Assembly: GCF_005405065.1 (NCBI RefSeq)
Contig: NZ_BJDI01000001.1
Span: 62,001-126,000 of the forward strand
From: Lactiplantibacillus nangangensis
GTDB taxonomy: Bacteria; Bacillota; Bacilli; Lactobacillales; Lactobacillaceae
Length of the DNA: 64,000 bases
Direction of reading: 5' to 3'
Shown: positions 25,436 through 32,578 of the stretch, piece by piece
Numbering within the stretch: position 1 is the stretch's first letter
Layout of the letters: each line of letters starts with the position of its first letter
Position numbers and translations under genes: made by a program
The notes under the pieces: generated by a model
What the model saw: only the letters and a program-made list of their open reading frames with translations
Database searches by the model: none
What the model was told of the DNA's origin: nothing

Positions 25436-27349
25436 ATGAAATTTCAACAGTTCTTAACTAAACATACGAACCAAATCACATTAATTACTGGGATCCTCAT
25501 CGCACTCGGGTTTCTCAGCAAATACGCTCTCAATTATACCCTCGGTTACCAAATCAGCCTAGCCGTCGCTTCCATCATCGCGGTCGTGCCAATTGCCGTC
25601 CGTGCTTGGAGCGCGCTGATCAACAAAGTTTTCAGTATCGAACTCTTAGTTAGCATCGCCGTCATTGGCGCCTTCATCATCGGTGAATTTAACGAATCAG
25701 CCGTCGTTACTTTCTTATTCCTGTTCGGGTCATACCTTGAAAGCAAGACCTTGCAAAAAACACGGAACGCTATCAAAGGCTTGACCGATCTATCCCCAAC
25801 CACTGCAACTTTAGTCACTGACGCCGGTACTGAAGAAGTCGACGTTGATGATGTTGACGAAGGTGATGTCGTCTTAGTCAAAACCGGGAACCAAGTTCCT
25901 GTCGATGGGACCGTCGTTGAAGGCAATGGTTATATCAACGAAGCGTCCATCACTGGTGAATCCCGTCAAATCAACAAAAATCTCGATGATCAAGTTTATT
26001 CCGGGACCATTGTTGAAAACGGCTATTTAAAAATCAAAGCCACCCAAGTTGGTGATGACACGACCTTTGCTAAAATCATCGAACTCGTCGAAGAAGCGCA
26101 AGATACGAAGTCTAAAGCTGAAAAGTTCATCGACCGCTTCGCGCAATATTATACTCCCGCCGTCCTCGTATTAGCTGCTTTAGTGTTCGTCTTCTCCCGT
26201 GACTTCCGACTGGCCATCACCGTCTTGGTACTCGGTTGCCCTGGTGCCTTAGTTATCGGCGCGCCCGTTTCAAACGTGGCCGGAATTGGGAATGGTGCCA
26301 AACGCGGCATTCTCATCAAAGGTGGCGAAGTCGTCGATACCTTTGCCAAAGTAGATACACTCGTTTTCGATAAAACTGGGACTTTAACGGAAGGCAACAC
26401 CGCCGTTTCAAGTTTCAAAGCTTATACAAACAATCAAGATCAACTCTTAAACTTAGCCGCAACCGTTGAAGGCGTTTCGGATCATCCGCTTGGCAAAGCC
26501 ATCATCGACTATGCTGGAAGCCACGCCAAAGCCAGTACCGACCTCAATTTGGATAACACTGAAACAGTTAAGGGCCAAGGTATCTGCGCTGAAGTCAACC
26601 ACTCACAAGTTGTGATTGGTAATCAAAAAATGTTAACTGCTCATGATATTAGTTTAACTGCGGATCAAGCTCATGATTTAAACGAGATGCAACAAGCCGG
26701 TAAATCAACGGTCATCATGGCCATTGACGGCGTTGTCCAAATGATCTTCGGTATTTCTGACACCGTTCGTCCCAACGTCAAAGAATCCTTAGCTGCTTTG
26801 AAAGCGCAAGGAATCAAACGACTAGTCATGTTAACTGGTGATAACGAATTGACTGCCGATGCCGTTGCTCGCGAACTCAATATTGATGAAGTTCACGCCA
26901 ACCTCTTACCAGAAGAAAAGGTCGATTACGTGAAACAGCTCAAGGCTGAGGGAAACACGGTAGCCTTCATCGGCGATGGCATCAACGATAGTCCTTCCAT
27001 TGCCAACGCCGACATTGGGATCGCCATGGGTAGTGGGACTGACGTCGCGATTGATACTTCCGATGTCGTCCTCATGCAATCCAGCTTTCCGGCTTTAGTT
27101 CATGCCCACGGCTTAGCTAAGAAAACCGTTTTAAACACGCGTGAAAACATCATCATTGCCATTGCGACCGTCGCCTTCTTATTAATTGGCTTAATCTTCG
27201 GTTACATTTACATGGCTAGCGGGATGTTCGTCCACGAAGCCAGCATCTTAGTTGTCATCTTCAACGCGATGCGCTTAATCAACTTCCGGACTAAATTCGA
27301 TAAGACTCGTCAAGAACCCGTTCATCAAACGGCTACAACTACCGCTTAA
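25436..27349 (+). CDS. Heavy-metal P1B-type ATPase with CPG motif
   Basis: This 637-residue membrane pump has two extra N-terminal helices, an actuator TGES loop, a transmembrane CPG motif (Cys268-Pro-Gly) in VLGCPGALVIGAPVSN, DKTGT at Asp312, the P1B-specific His-Pro in SDHPLGKAI and GDGINDSP. P1B pumps usually have CPC, CPH or SPC at this site, so CPG is uncommon and metal choice is unclear. There is no N-terminal HMA or His-rich metal-binding domain; two free HMA proteins are encoded nearby. ATG follows AAGGAG. The promoter carries an FLP-like box. Confidence 0.9.
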   Translation: MKFQQFLTKHTNQITLITGILIALGFLSKYALNYTLGYQISLAVASIIAVVPIAVRAWSALINKVFSIELLVSIAVIGAFIIGEFNESAVVTFLFLFGSYLESKTLQKTRNAIKGLTDLSPTTATLVTDAGTEEVDVDDVDEGDVVLVKTGNQVPVDGTVVEGNGYINEASITGESRQINKNLDDQVYSGTIVENGYLKIKATQVGDDTTFAKIIELVEEAQDTKSKAEKFIDRFAQYYTPAVLVLAALVFVFSRDFRLAITVLVLGCPGALVIGAPVSNVAGIGNGAKRGILIKGGEVVDTFAKVDTLVFDKTGTLTEGNTAVSSFKAYTNNQDQLLNLAATVEGVSDHPLGKAIIDYAGSHAKASTDLNLDNTETVKGQGICAEVNHSQVVIGNQKMLTAHDISLTADQAHDLNEMQQAGKSTVIMAIDGVVQMIFGISDTVRPNVKESLAALKAQGIKRLVMLTGDNELTADAVARELNIDEVHANLLPEEKVDYVKQLKAEGNTVAFIGDGINDSPSIANADIGIAMGSGTDVAIDTSDVVLMQSSFPALVHAHGLAKKTVLNTRENIIIAIATVAFLLIGLIFGYIYMASGMFVHEASILVVIFNAMRLINFRTKFDKTRQEPVHQTATTTA

Positions 27350-27356
27350 ACACGTG

Positions 27357-27391
27357 AAAAAGAACCGCCTTCATTGAGGGCGGTTCTTTTT
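27357..27391 (+). terminator. Terminator of the P1B ATPase, bidirectional
   Basis: AGAACCGCC pairs with GGGCGGTTCT, flanked by A and T runs. It also serves the convergent surface protein gene. Confidence 0.92.
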
Positions 27392-27429
27392 GTGTAATAA
27401 TTTAACTATTGATATTAACGGTCGAAGAT

Positions 27430-28947
27430 CTAGGACACTTGAACCCAATTAGTCCCGTCATATCTGAAGACAGAAAAGCCACCATCATAGTAATAAATCC
27501 AATCTGAATCTGGTAGAATTGGTCGGTCATATCGAACAGATGGATCCGTTGGCTTCACTACACCAGTATATAACCCAATACCAGGCTGATAGACACCATC
27601 GAGATAAATACCATCATCAATCAAATCAGGAAAACTAAGTTTCATATAGAGATTTTTGCCATCCAATGTAACGGGTAAAGCATAAGTAGTAAAATTCATC
27701 TGTCGTTCATTATTTGGATAAACTTGCATACCCAAATCACTTTTTAGCGACTGAGAAGCAATATTTGCATCTGTAAAATCACTTGAGGTATACAAATAAT
27801 CGCTTGTGCCAGTATATATTGCATGCACTGACTTGCCCGCAAAATCATTCACGGGAGCAGTCGCTGTACTAGACGAACTAGAACTATTGCTTGAAGATGT
27901 CACACTCGAGCTAGAACTGCTACTTACAGACTCAACGCTCGAACTACTACTCGTGACAGGCTTGCTTGTGCTAGAGCTGCTGCTTGAAACGACCCGACTA
28001 CTTGAATGACTAGTGACCTTCGTCGTTGACGTTGGTTTTTGGCTTGAACTGGTTTGCTTAGTTACGACAGCGTGCTTACCAGCTTTTACATAGTCACTCC
28101 GTACCCAACCGCTTACTGAGCCATTGGTATTTGAAATATTATAATAGCGATACTTCTTATTCCGCATATAAATATAACGTGCTTGCGTCGTCGTATAGTT
28201 ATCTTTAGCTGACAACGCCCGCGCACTAGTTAAATGCATTGCATTATTTTTGCCAGTTAAGCGATAGGTTTTCCCAGCTTTTGCCATGATTAAAGCCGTG
28301 GCTTTCAACTTAGAAACTCCAGTCATTTGATAGTCTTTACCAGCCTTCAAATAGTCGCTGGCAATCCAGCCACGCAACTTATTATCAGCGCTCACAACGT
28401 AATAATAATGATGTTTTTTTCCATTGAGATAAACATCTCGCTGTTTAGTCCGGTTATAGGTTAAATTTGTTTTTAAGGTCTTCCCATTTGTCAGCTTGAG
28501 CAGACTATTCTTGCCCGAAATAGTGACTAGCTTACCAGATTTAGCGCGATAGAAGGGCGCGCTTTTAGTCTTTTTAACTGAGCTAGCCTGATAATTTTTA
28601 CCAGCCTTTAAATCTTTTGCGTAAACCCAGCCCTTAACATTAGTCTTGGCATTCACAACATAGAAATATAACTGTTTCTTGTGATTCTTCGTCACATAAC
28701 TCTGGGCCGTTTTAGTCCAAGTCGTCTTAGTATAATTTTTCAAGGCATGATTTGCCTTCATCCGAAACTTGCGCGTCGAACCATTAAAGTTATAAGTCTT
28801 CCCTCGCTTATTAGCCACATAGTAACTACCATGCTTCACATTGACCGTCTTGGTGCGAGCATAACTGGTTGCAGCTTGTGCTGAAACAGTTCCAGCAAAC
28901 ATTGTCGCCCCAACCGTTACGACCGTCATCATTCTTTTAAAATTCAC
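27430..28947 (-). CDS. Secreted surface protein with three GW/SLAP-like repeats and Ser-rich linker
   Basis: This roughly 505-residue exported protein has a signal peptide ending near SAQA-AT. Three repeats of about 75 residues each end in GW-[VI]-x-[AS]-[DK] followed by [DY]LKAGK (GWVYAKDLKAGK, GWIASDYLKAGK, GWVRSDYVKAGK), rich in Lys and Tyr as in wall-binding SLAP/GW modules. Then comes a long Ser-rich linker and a C-terminal domain of about 120 residues with unknown role. No LPxTG is present, so binding to the wall is probably noncovalent. The start is GTG at 28947 after AGGGGTG; GTG at 28956 is the alternative. Confidence 0.75.
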   Translation of the reverse strand: MNFKRMMTVVTVGATMFAGTVSAQAATSYARTKTVNVKHGSYYVANKRGKTYNFNGSTRKFRMKANHALKNYTKTTWTKTAQSYVTKNHKKQLYFYVVNAKTNVKGWVYAKDLKAGKNYQASSVKKTKSAPFYRAKSGKLVTISGKNSLLKLTNGKTLKTNLTYNRTKQRDVYLNGKKHHYYYVVSADNKLRGWIASDYLKAGKDYQMTGVSKLKATALIMAKAGKTYRLTGKNNAMHLTSARALSAKDNYTTTQARYIYMRNKKYRYYNISNTNGSVSGWVRSDYVKAGKHAVVTKQTSSSQKPTSTTKVTSHSSSRVVSSSSSSTSKPVTSSSSSVESVSSSSSSSVTSSSNSSSSSSTATAPVNDFAGKSVHAIYTGTSDYLYTSSDFTDANIASQSLKSDLGMQVYPNNERQMNFTTYALPVTLDGKNLYMKLSFPDLIDDGIYLDGVYQPGIGLYTGVVKPTDPSVRYDRPILPDSDWIYYYDGGFSVFRYDGTNWVQVS

Positions 28948-29053
28948 CCAAAACACCCCTTTTTCTTTTTAAACCATTAGTAAATATACACCTAGCCCAC
29001 CCTCACTACTATATAAATATTGTTATATCCGCTAAGAATCTCAAACAAAATAA

Positions 29054-29082
29054 TTGCATTCATATACCTACGGGGGTATATT
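29054..29082 (+). promoter_or_regulatory. Promoter with CsoR-family operator
   Basis: TTGCAT (29054-29059) and TATATT (29077-29082) are spaced by 17 bp. The spacer holds ATACC-TACGG-GGGTAT (29064-29079), the G-tract palindrome type bound by CsoR/CstR repressors. The site would block RNA polymerase and is presumably used by the CsoR-family protein of the same operon. Confidence 0.8.
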
Positions 29083-29118
29083 AATAACATCAATTAACGC
29101 ATTGGAGGAGAATAACTA

Positions 29119-29439
29119 ATGATTAAAGAAATTCATGATCAAGATTTTGCCAAAGAAACTGATACTGGTATTGCCGTAGTCGACTTTCGTGCTGACTGGT
29201 GTCCACCATGTAAGATGATGGATCCAATTTTGAAATCTCTTTCGGAAGACCCAGCTTACAAGGATAAAGTTAACTTTGTTTCATTAAATGTTGATAATGA
29301 TCAAGAAGTTGCGAGCCAGTTCCAAGTTCAAGGCATTCCAACCTTCTTAATTAAAAAAGATGGCCAAGTCATCAGTCACATGGTTGGTGCGCGGCCAAAG
29401 TCTAACTTTGAAATTGAATTGAAGAAAGCGGTCGACTAA
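29119..29439 (+). CDS. trxA: Thioredoxin-like protein with WCPPC active site
   Basis: This 106-residue cytosolic thioredoxin fold has the redox pair in WCPPC (Cys28, Cys31) instead of the usual WCGPC, plus the cis-Pro loop GIPTFL. The Pro in the dipeptide should shift the redox potential relative to classical thioredoxin. GGAGGAG lies 8 nt before ATG. The CsoR-family repressor gene follows 2 nt after its stop, so the two are one operon controlled by the operator in the promoter. Confidence 0.92.
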   Translation: MIKEIHDQDFAKETDTGIAVVDFRADWCPPCKMMDPILKSLSEDPAYKDKVNFVSLNVDNDQEVASQFQVQGIPTFLIKKDGQVISHMVGARPKSNFEIELKKAVD

Positions 29440-29441
29440 TC

Positions 29442-29714
29442 ATGGCTGACAGCGAGACGCATTACGTTACTAGTAAACAAATTACGACGCGTTTGAAACG
29501 CTCAGCCGGACAGCTGGATGGGGTTTTGCGGATGATGGACGAAGATCGTTCTTGTGACGAAGTCCTCGTGCAGTTATCCGCTGTTAAATCAAGCATTGAT
29601 AAGGCCATGAAGCTTGTCATTGCCCGTAACATCAATGATTGTGTTGATAATATGACTGACGTTGATGTGGAAAATTTGGCACACTCATTAGATTTATTAT
29701 TAAAAACAAAATAA
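29442..29714 (+). CDS. CsoR/CstR-family repressor
   Basis: This 90-residue all-helical DUF156 repressor keeps the two conserved cysteines, Cys38 and Cys67, with the family spacing of 29. Copper-sensing CsoR has a His four residues before the second Cys; here the position is Asn63. That pattern fits persulfide-sensing CstR-like proteins, and co-transcription with a thioredoxin supports a thiol or sulfur signal. Sensing copper is therefore unlikely, but this is inference from sequence. The gene has a weak ribosome site and is probably coupled to trxA. Confidence 0.88.
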   Translation: MADSETHYVTSKQITTRLKRSAGQLDGVLRMMDEDRSCDEVLVQLSAVKSSIDKAMKLVIARNINDCVDNMTDVDVENLAHSLDLLLKTK

Positions 29715-29720
29715 TCACTA

Positions 29721-29752
29721 AAAAAATCCGCCGAAGATGGCGGATTTTTTAT
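29721..29752. terminator. Bidirectional terminator
   Basis: AAAAAATCCGCC pairs with GGCGGATTTTTT. Confidence 0.92.
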
Positions 29753-29760
29753 TGCTTCAC

Positions 29761-29964
29761 TTATTTATCGTCCCAGTTACCTTTTTTCCAATCATCATGG
29801 GCCCAGCTATCTTTATCCCAATCATCTTCCTTGGACGTTTGCTTCGGTTCATCAACTGGATGATTTTTAGCTCGCCGCATTAAAACTGCCGTTGTAATAA
29901 CGGTAATAAAGCCAGTTGCTAAGATAAAAACAGCCGTCCAAATAATGATTTCGCTAATCGACAT
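29761..29964 (-). CDS. Small single-pass membrane protein with Trp/Asp-rich tail
   Basis: This 67-residue protein has one membrane helix (IIIWTAVFILATGFITVITTAVL), a basic stop (RRAKNH), and a cytosolic tail in which DW or SW recurs between Asp and Lys residues (DDWDKDSW, HDDWKKGNWDD). I do not know a family function. ATG at 29964 follows GGGGGAA. It could bind metal ions or a partner through the acidic tail; that is a guess. Confidence 0.7.
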   Translation of the reverse strand: MSISEIIIWTAVFILATGFITVITTAVLMRRAKNHPVDEPKQTSKEDDWDKDSWAHDDWKKGNWDDK

Positions 29965-30015
29965 GGTTGAATTCCCCCAGTTTTTGTTAGCGCTAGTATA
30001 GCGCAACCGCGGCAC

Positions 30016-30265
30016 AAAGCCAACTTATGCTATTTTATAACTAATTTGATATACACCAAAACCGCTACTCACACGTAATACATTTCAGTATCTCTACAGC
30101 AGAATACATGTTAGTATGCAGGTGGAAAAGAATAAGTAACATGTATCACCTTAGAACACTCATCAATTCGGAGATTGATGGGTGTTTCTTGCTGATATAT
30201 ACAAAAAGCGACCCTAGATTAGCTCACAGACTAATCCAAGGTCGCTATACTGACTTCATTAACGT
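30016..30265. other. Intergenic region with an orphan plus-strand hairpin and the dps terminator
   Basis: ACACTCATCAAT (30157-30168) pairs with ATTGATGGGTGT (30174-30185), followed by TTCTT, with no plus-strand gene before it. AGCGACC...GATTAG pairs with CTAATC...GGTCGCT (30207-30246) and reads into TTTTT on the minus strand, so it ends the HMA-dps operon. Confidence 0.6.
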
Positions 30266-30820
30266 TTAATCTTCGTCATCGTCGTCTTCTTCGTCCAAGC
30301 CATCGCGAGCATCGTTGCCCAAGAAAGCTTGTAATTGACGAATATTGCGGTTATTGCTGCCACGGTAGCCCACTAACCAGGCAGCCAATGCTGGCCGTGC
30401 TTCTTTTTCAGCTAACTTGATGGCCCGGTCAACGAACAAGTTTTCCGTATCGAAATCCTTGATCGTTGCGGCGACCAGTGTGTCAACGTCGTTGTACTTG
30501 AAGGCACCGTTTTCTTCGAGCATTGAATACTTCGTTAATTCTGCCGTCGTTGAGGATGGCTTCTGCGCCTCATCCAACAATAAGTCCGCTAATTCCGCAA
30601 AATGCTTAGTGTTTAACGCGATTAAACGTGCATATTCTGGCCGTAAATTGAAAGCATTGGCGCCCTTCACGTACCATTTAACTTGGTTTAATTTGACATA
30701 TTCTACCATTAAGTTCGATAGGATATGGTTTGTCATTGCTCCCGCAGTGGGGACATGATGATCGATGTCACTTTGTTTTAATTCGGCTGCATATTGATCT
30801 TCGATAGTTAATTCACTCAT
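30266..30820 (-). CDS. Dps/ferritin-like protein lacking most ferroxidase ligands
   Basis: This 184-residue protein has the Dps helix-B signature KWYVKGANAFNL, but canonical Dps has HW at the first position. Aligned to E. coli Dps, ligands His51, His63 and Asp78 are replaced by Lys48, Arg60 and Ala75, and Glu82 by Asp79. It should therefore not oxidise iron in the usual way. The C-terminus is a very acidic tail (LDEEDDDDED) that could bind cations. It is 11 nt downstream of an HMA gene, with AAGGAGG before ATG, so the two form one operon driven by an FLP-like box. Confidence 0.8.
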   Translation of the reverse strand: MSELTIEDQYAAELKQSDIDHHVPTAGAMTNHILSNLMVEYVKLNQVKWYVKGANAFNLRPEYARLIALNTKHFAELADLLLDEAQKPSSTTAELTKYSMLEENGAFKYNDVDTLVAATIKDFDTENLFVDRAIKLAEKEARPALAAWLVGYRGSNNRNIRQLQAFLGNDARDGLDEEDDDDED

Positions 30821-30831
30821 GGGGGGCCTCC

Positions 30832-31053
30832 TTATTTGACCTTGACGCTTTGAACTTCATAGCCCAAGCCAGTCACAACATCCGTCAACTTATCAGCGTC
30901 AGTGACGCCTTCATCAAAATTCGTTTTTACTTTGCTGGCATTGAATAATACTTTGACGTTTTCCACGCCAGATTGATTTTCCAAAGCCTTTTCGATTTTA
31001 GTCATGCATGATGGGCAGGTCAGTGTCCCTAATTGCATCGTTGCTTTTGCCAT
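30832..31053 (-). CDS. Heavy-metal-associated (HMA) protein, CopZ-like
   Basis: This 73-residue single HMA domain has the metal motif LTCPSCMTKIE. It probably carries Cu+, Zn2+ or a related soft metal to a partner. ATG at 31053 follows ACGGAGGT; the longer frame starts in the leader. It shares about two-thirds of its residues with the neighbouring 80-aa HMA gene, so they arose by tandem duplication. Here it leads an operon with the Dps-like gene. The usual MxCxxC methionine is replaced (TCPSC), as in some Zn/Cd-type domains. Confidence 0.9.
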   Translation of the reverse strand: MAKATMQLGTLTCPSCMTKIEKALENQSGVENVKVLFNASKVKTNFDEGVTDADKLTDVVTGLGYEVQSVKVK

Positions 31054-31094
31054 AATAATTACCTCCGTTTGTTTAAATCTCATTGAATAAGGCT

Positions 31095-31137
31095 AGTTTA
31101 CTAGTCGAAACATGATTTGAACTTGACCGCCATCAAG
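31095..31137 (-). promoter_or_regulatory. FLP-like box and promoter of HMA-dps operon
   Basis: CTTGA-CCGCCA-TCAAG (31122-31137) overlaps the stop codon of the upstream HMA gene. Its centre lies 32 bp from the centre of TAAACT (31095-31100 on the minus strand), giving a class II position of about -41.5. Confidence 0.78.
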
Positions 31138-31375
31138 AAATGGCAACTTTTTCAGCTTTAACTTTCAGTTGCTTAACGGTGTACCCAAGTTCAGTCACCA
31201 CATCAGCCAGCGTTTCAGCGGTCGTCGCCGTTTCATCAAAGCTAACTTTAACCTTGCTAGCATTGAACAAAACCTTAACTGCCTGCACACCGGGCTGCTT
31301 TTCCAAAGCCTTTTGAATCTTGGTCATGCATGACGGGCAAGTTAACGTGTCTAATTGCATAATTGCTTTAGTCAT
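31133..31375 (-). CDS. Heavy-metal-associated (HMA) protein, second copy
   Basis: This 80-residue HMA domain has TCPSCMTKIQ and an extra C-terminal tail (KAEKVAIS) compared with its neighbour. Roles as in metal delivery or buffering are inferred from the fold. ATG at 31375 follows ACGGAGGT. Its own promoter has an FLP-like box identical to that of the next HMA gene, and the duplication includes the promoter. The end of this gene overlaps the box for its downstream neighbour. Confidence 0.9.
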   Translation of the reverse strand: MTKAIMQLDTLTCPSCMTKIQKALEKQPGVQAVKVLFNASKVKVSFDETATTAETLADVVTELGYTVKQLKVKAEKVAIS

Positions 31376-31416
31376 TTTAATTACCTCCGTTGGTTGAGTT
31401 GCGATTTGATGGTTCT

Positions 31417-31459
31417 ATCATAACGGGAATTTATTGATAAAAACTTGACCGCCATCAAG
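31417..31459 (-). promoter_or_regulatory. FLP-like box and promoter of the 80-aa HMA gene
   Basis: CTTGA-CCGCCA-TCAAG (31444-31459) is identical to the box upstream of the other HMA gene and centred exactly 32 bp from TATGAT (31417-31422). Confidence 0.78.
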
Positions 31460-31676
31460 AAACAAAATCTTTTTTCGTTATATGATAATGTTGTTCGAAA
31501 GAGTTGTCGTACTTATATAGTAGAAACTTGCCGTCTACCCTCACGGCTAAATAGCGCTTCATAGTTTGCTGAGTTATCGTAGACAGATACAACGCTAAAA
31601 TTTGAACAGACTAAAATGATTAGGAAAATCTGGTCAAGAATTAGCGTCATGGTCTTGCTATGTTTTATCCGATCCG

Positions 31677-31700
31677 GACTTGTTAGCGCGCTAACAAGTC
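31677..31700. promoter_or_regulatory. 24-bp perfect palindrome upstream of the FLP gene
   Basis: GACTTGTTAGCG is followed directly by its exact complement CGCTAACAAGTC, about 100 bp before the FLP start. There is no T run, so it is more likely an operator than a terminator. Confidence 0.6.
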
Positions 31701-31800
31701 ATACGGTTATTTACGCCGGAGACATCAAATCAGACAGCAAGAAAGCCCCTAACGATAAATTCTGATATAGTTAGGTCGGAGATATAAAGGAGGTAATTTC

Positions 31801-32475
31801 ATGTCAGCACACGCAACCCATGAATGCGTTCAATTAGTGCCAATTTTTCAAGAACTCGCCGCTGACCAACTTGATACGATCGAATCCATCGTGCAACATC
31901 ACCACTATCAACCGGGGGAAACGTTGTTTAACGCGGATGATCCATTGGATACCTTAATGATCGTTTCAGGTGGTCAAGCGAAAGTGTATCAATTGGCAGC
32001 AAATGGTCGGGAGCAATTATTATATCTATTGCAAACTGGGGATATCGATGGCGAGGCCGCCTTATTTGAAAATAAGCGCCGCACCTCCTATGGGGAAGCC
32101 TTAGTGCCAACGGATGTTTGCAGCATTCGCCGCGAAGACTTCCAAGCTTTGATGCAAAAATATCCAAGTATCAGCATTAACGTGCTGAACGTCTTCGGCA
32201 AACGGCTCACGCAATTGGAACGGCAGACAACGAGTACAGCCACCGAATCCGTCGAAGCGCGTCTGGCAAATTACCTCACTGAAACTGCGGCTTCACTCAA
32301 AGTTACGGCTTTCAAGTTACCTTTAAAGAAAAAAGATCTCGCTACTTTTCTAGGCACTACCCCTGAAACAATTAGTCGAAAACTAACTCGTTTTGAGCAA
32401 GCTGGCTTAATTACGCAGAGACCGGGTAAGGTCATCCAAATCAATGACGCGGACCAATTATTATTAGTTGAATAA
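31801..32475 (+). CDS. CRP/FNR-family regulator, FLP-like
   Basis: This 224-residue regulator has a cyclic-nucleotide-binding beta-roll (about 15-125), a dimer helix, and a C-terminal winged HTH. The recognition helix has ETISR (residues 189-193), the FNR residues that contact TTGA. There is no FNR-type cysteine cluster, but Cys9 and Cys107 are spaced almost as Cys5 and Cys102 of L. casei FLP, which form a redox-active disulfide. It probably activates the three TTGA-N6-TCAA promoters at 25362, 31122 and 31444. ATG follows AAAGGAGG. Confidence 0.9.
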   Translation: MSAHATHECVQLVPIFQELAADQLDTIESIVQHHHYQPGETLFNADDPLDTLMIVSGGQAKVYQLAANGREQLLYLLQTGDIDGEAALFENKRRTSYGEALVPTDVCSIRREDFQALMQKYPSISINVLNVFGKRLTQLERQTTSTATESVEARLANYLTETAASLKVTAFKLPLKKKDLATFLGTTPETISRKLTRFEQAGLITQRPGKVIQINDADQLLLVE

Positions 32476-32484
32476 ATTTACGTT

Positions 32485-32511
32485 GGTCGGGCGAAATCCC
32501 GGCCTTTTTTT
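32485..32511 (+). terminator. Terminator of the FLP gene
   Basis: GGTCGGG pairs with CCCGGCC, followed by TTTTTTT. Confidence 0.9.
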
Positions 32512-32578
32512 GCACCGGCAATTTTAATCTACGTTATAATTAAAGCTGTATTAGAAAATTAATCGAGGAGTGGATTTA

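Larger units (their letters stand above)
31376..31800. other. Divergent regulatory region between HMA and FLP genes
   Basis: It holds the HMA promoter (box 31444-31459, TATGAT at 31417-31422 on the minus strand), a 24-bp perfect palindrome at 31677-31700, and a TATAGT -10 candidate near 31772 for the FLP gene. The remainder, 31470-31670, is AT-rich with no frame I trust. Confidence 0.6.

Noticed and set aside
27806-28009. Frame opposite the Ser-rich linker of the surface protein
   Set aside because: It is a shadow of the Ser codon repeats, with a Leu/Glu-only product.
29442-29714. Copper sensing by the CsoR-family protein
   Set aside because: The His ligand is Asn63; without it classical Cu(I) coordination is unlikely.
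30109-30273. A frame of about 54 codons starting near 30109 and reading through two hairpins
   Set aside because: No ribosome site, and it crosses the terminator of the opposite operon. Kept only as a remark.
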